A stretch of DNA of 64,000 nucleotides from an uncultured Sulfitobacter sp. Its GTDB lineage: Bacteria; Pseudomonadota; Alphaproteobacteria; Rhodobacterales; Rhodobacteraceae. The DNA lies in contig NZ_CANMQS010000001.1 in NCBI RefSeq assembly GCF_947500075.1, positions 434,001 through 498,000 of the forward strand. The letters are read 5' to 3'. This document shows, one piece after another, positions 63,811 through 64,000 of this stretch. The position numbers were made by a program, and so were the translations under genes. Every line of letters begins with the position of its first letter. The first letter of the stretch is position 1. The notes under the pieces are model-generated. The model saw only the letters and a program-made list of their open reading frames with translations, had not been told where the DNA came from and did not search any database.

Positions 63811-64000
63811 CTATCCCACCGGCACCCCCGCAGGCCACAGCACCAGATTGCCCGCACTGCCTTGCAACCGCGTCGGGATCTCATGCCGGTCCGTGTCGCC
63901 CCGGATCGTATGGGCCATGTCCTCCATCACCACATCATCGTAGAAATACCAGGTGTGCGGCGCGTTCGCGACGCCCGCAAAATCCCCCCGGTTGGCTTTG
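63811..64000 (-). CDS. 3' end of an unidentified gene (partial)
   Basis: The last 62 codons of a minus-strand gene that enters from the right edge, with stop TAG at 63811-63813. The coding frame is clean (for example NAPHTWYFYDDVVMEDM and RLQGSAGNLVLWPAG). The family is not recognised from this fragment. It converges with yidD. Confidence 0.65.
   Translation of the reverse strand, partial: KANRGDFAGVANAPHTWYFYDDVVMEDMAHTIRGDTDRHEIPTRLQGSAGNLVLWPAGVPVG

Overview
The window looks like chromosomal DNA of a marine Rhodobacterales (Roseobacter-group) alphaproteobacterium. This rests on GC-rich coding, the split his cluster (hisBH then hisAFE), a zinc-uptake locus, a BCCT carrier, two MttB-family proteins, a DmdA-like protein and many solute-binding transporters with LysR regulators. 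It is inference from gene content; no rRNA is present. Two tRNA genes (Tyr-GTA, Arg-ACG) and rpmH-rnpA-yidD are housekeeping anchors.

Layout. 0-4 kb: two hypothetical envelope proteins, then a compact restriction-modification pair made of a C5 cytosine methyltransferase and a NaeI-type endonuclease. 4-12 kb: a response regulator with a degenerate GGDEF-like tail and histidine biosynthesis genes. The his region is interrupted by a roughly 274-bp inverted-repeat element (MITE-like), two DUF2147 genes and REP-like repeats. rlmB and tRNA-Tyr follow. 12-17 kb: znuBC-zur divergent from znuA, plus a COG0523 GTPase, with two similar Zur-box candidates. 17-22 kb: a tightly overlapping three-gene operon of a small unknown protein, a SARP/TPR-type regulator, and a protein fusing a vanadium-haloperoxidase-type PAP2 domain to a subtilisin-like protease behind an N-terminal Lys-Thr repeat. 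This is the most unusual locus in the window.

22-31 kb: an MttB-family methyltransferase, then a seven-gene operon (LacI regulator, ABC importer, GpdQ-like phosphodiesterase, Na/Pi symporter) preceded by a perfect 16-bp LacI-type operator. It reads as phosphodiester scavenging. 31-58 kb: a large accessory catabolic region. One minus-strand operon carries ALDH, an M19 dipeptidase-like protein with altered metal site, a 567-aa unknown, DUF3726 and a BCCT carrier. A plus-strand operon carries an FMN hydroxyacid oxidase, a TPP enzyme, an HIU-hydrolase-like protein and a DmdA-like GcvT-family protein. There is also a dipeptide-type ABC importer beside a PepE-like peptidase, and an MttB / ketopantoate-reductase-like / FAH operon followed by a sulfatase. 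Four LysR regulators and a RidA protein are interspersed. Together they suggest uptake and breakdown of methylated (betaine-like) and peptide-like nitrogen compounds, but no single substrate can be named.

58-64 kb: about 1.1 kb without a convincing gene, tRNA-Arg, an orphan histidine kinase, a MerA/Lpd-like oxidoreductase with a TVP38/DedA-like membrane protein, then rpmH-rnpA-yidD and the 3' end of a gene running in from the right edge.
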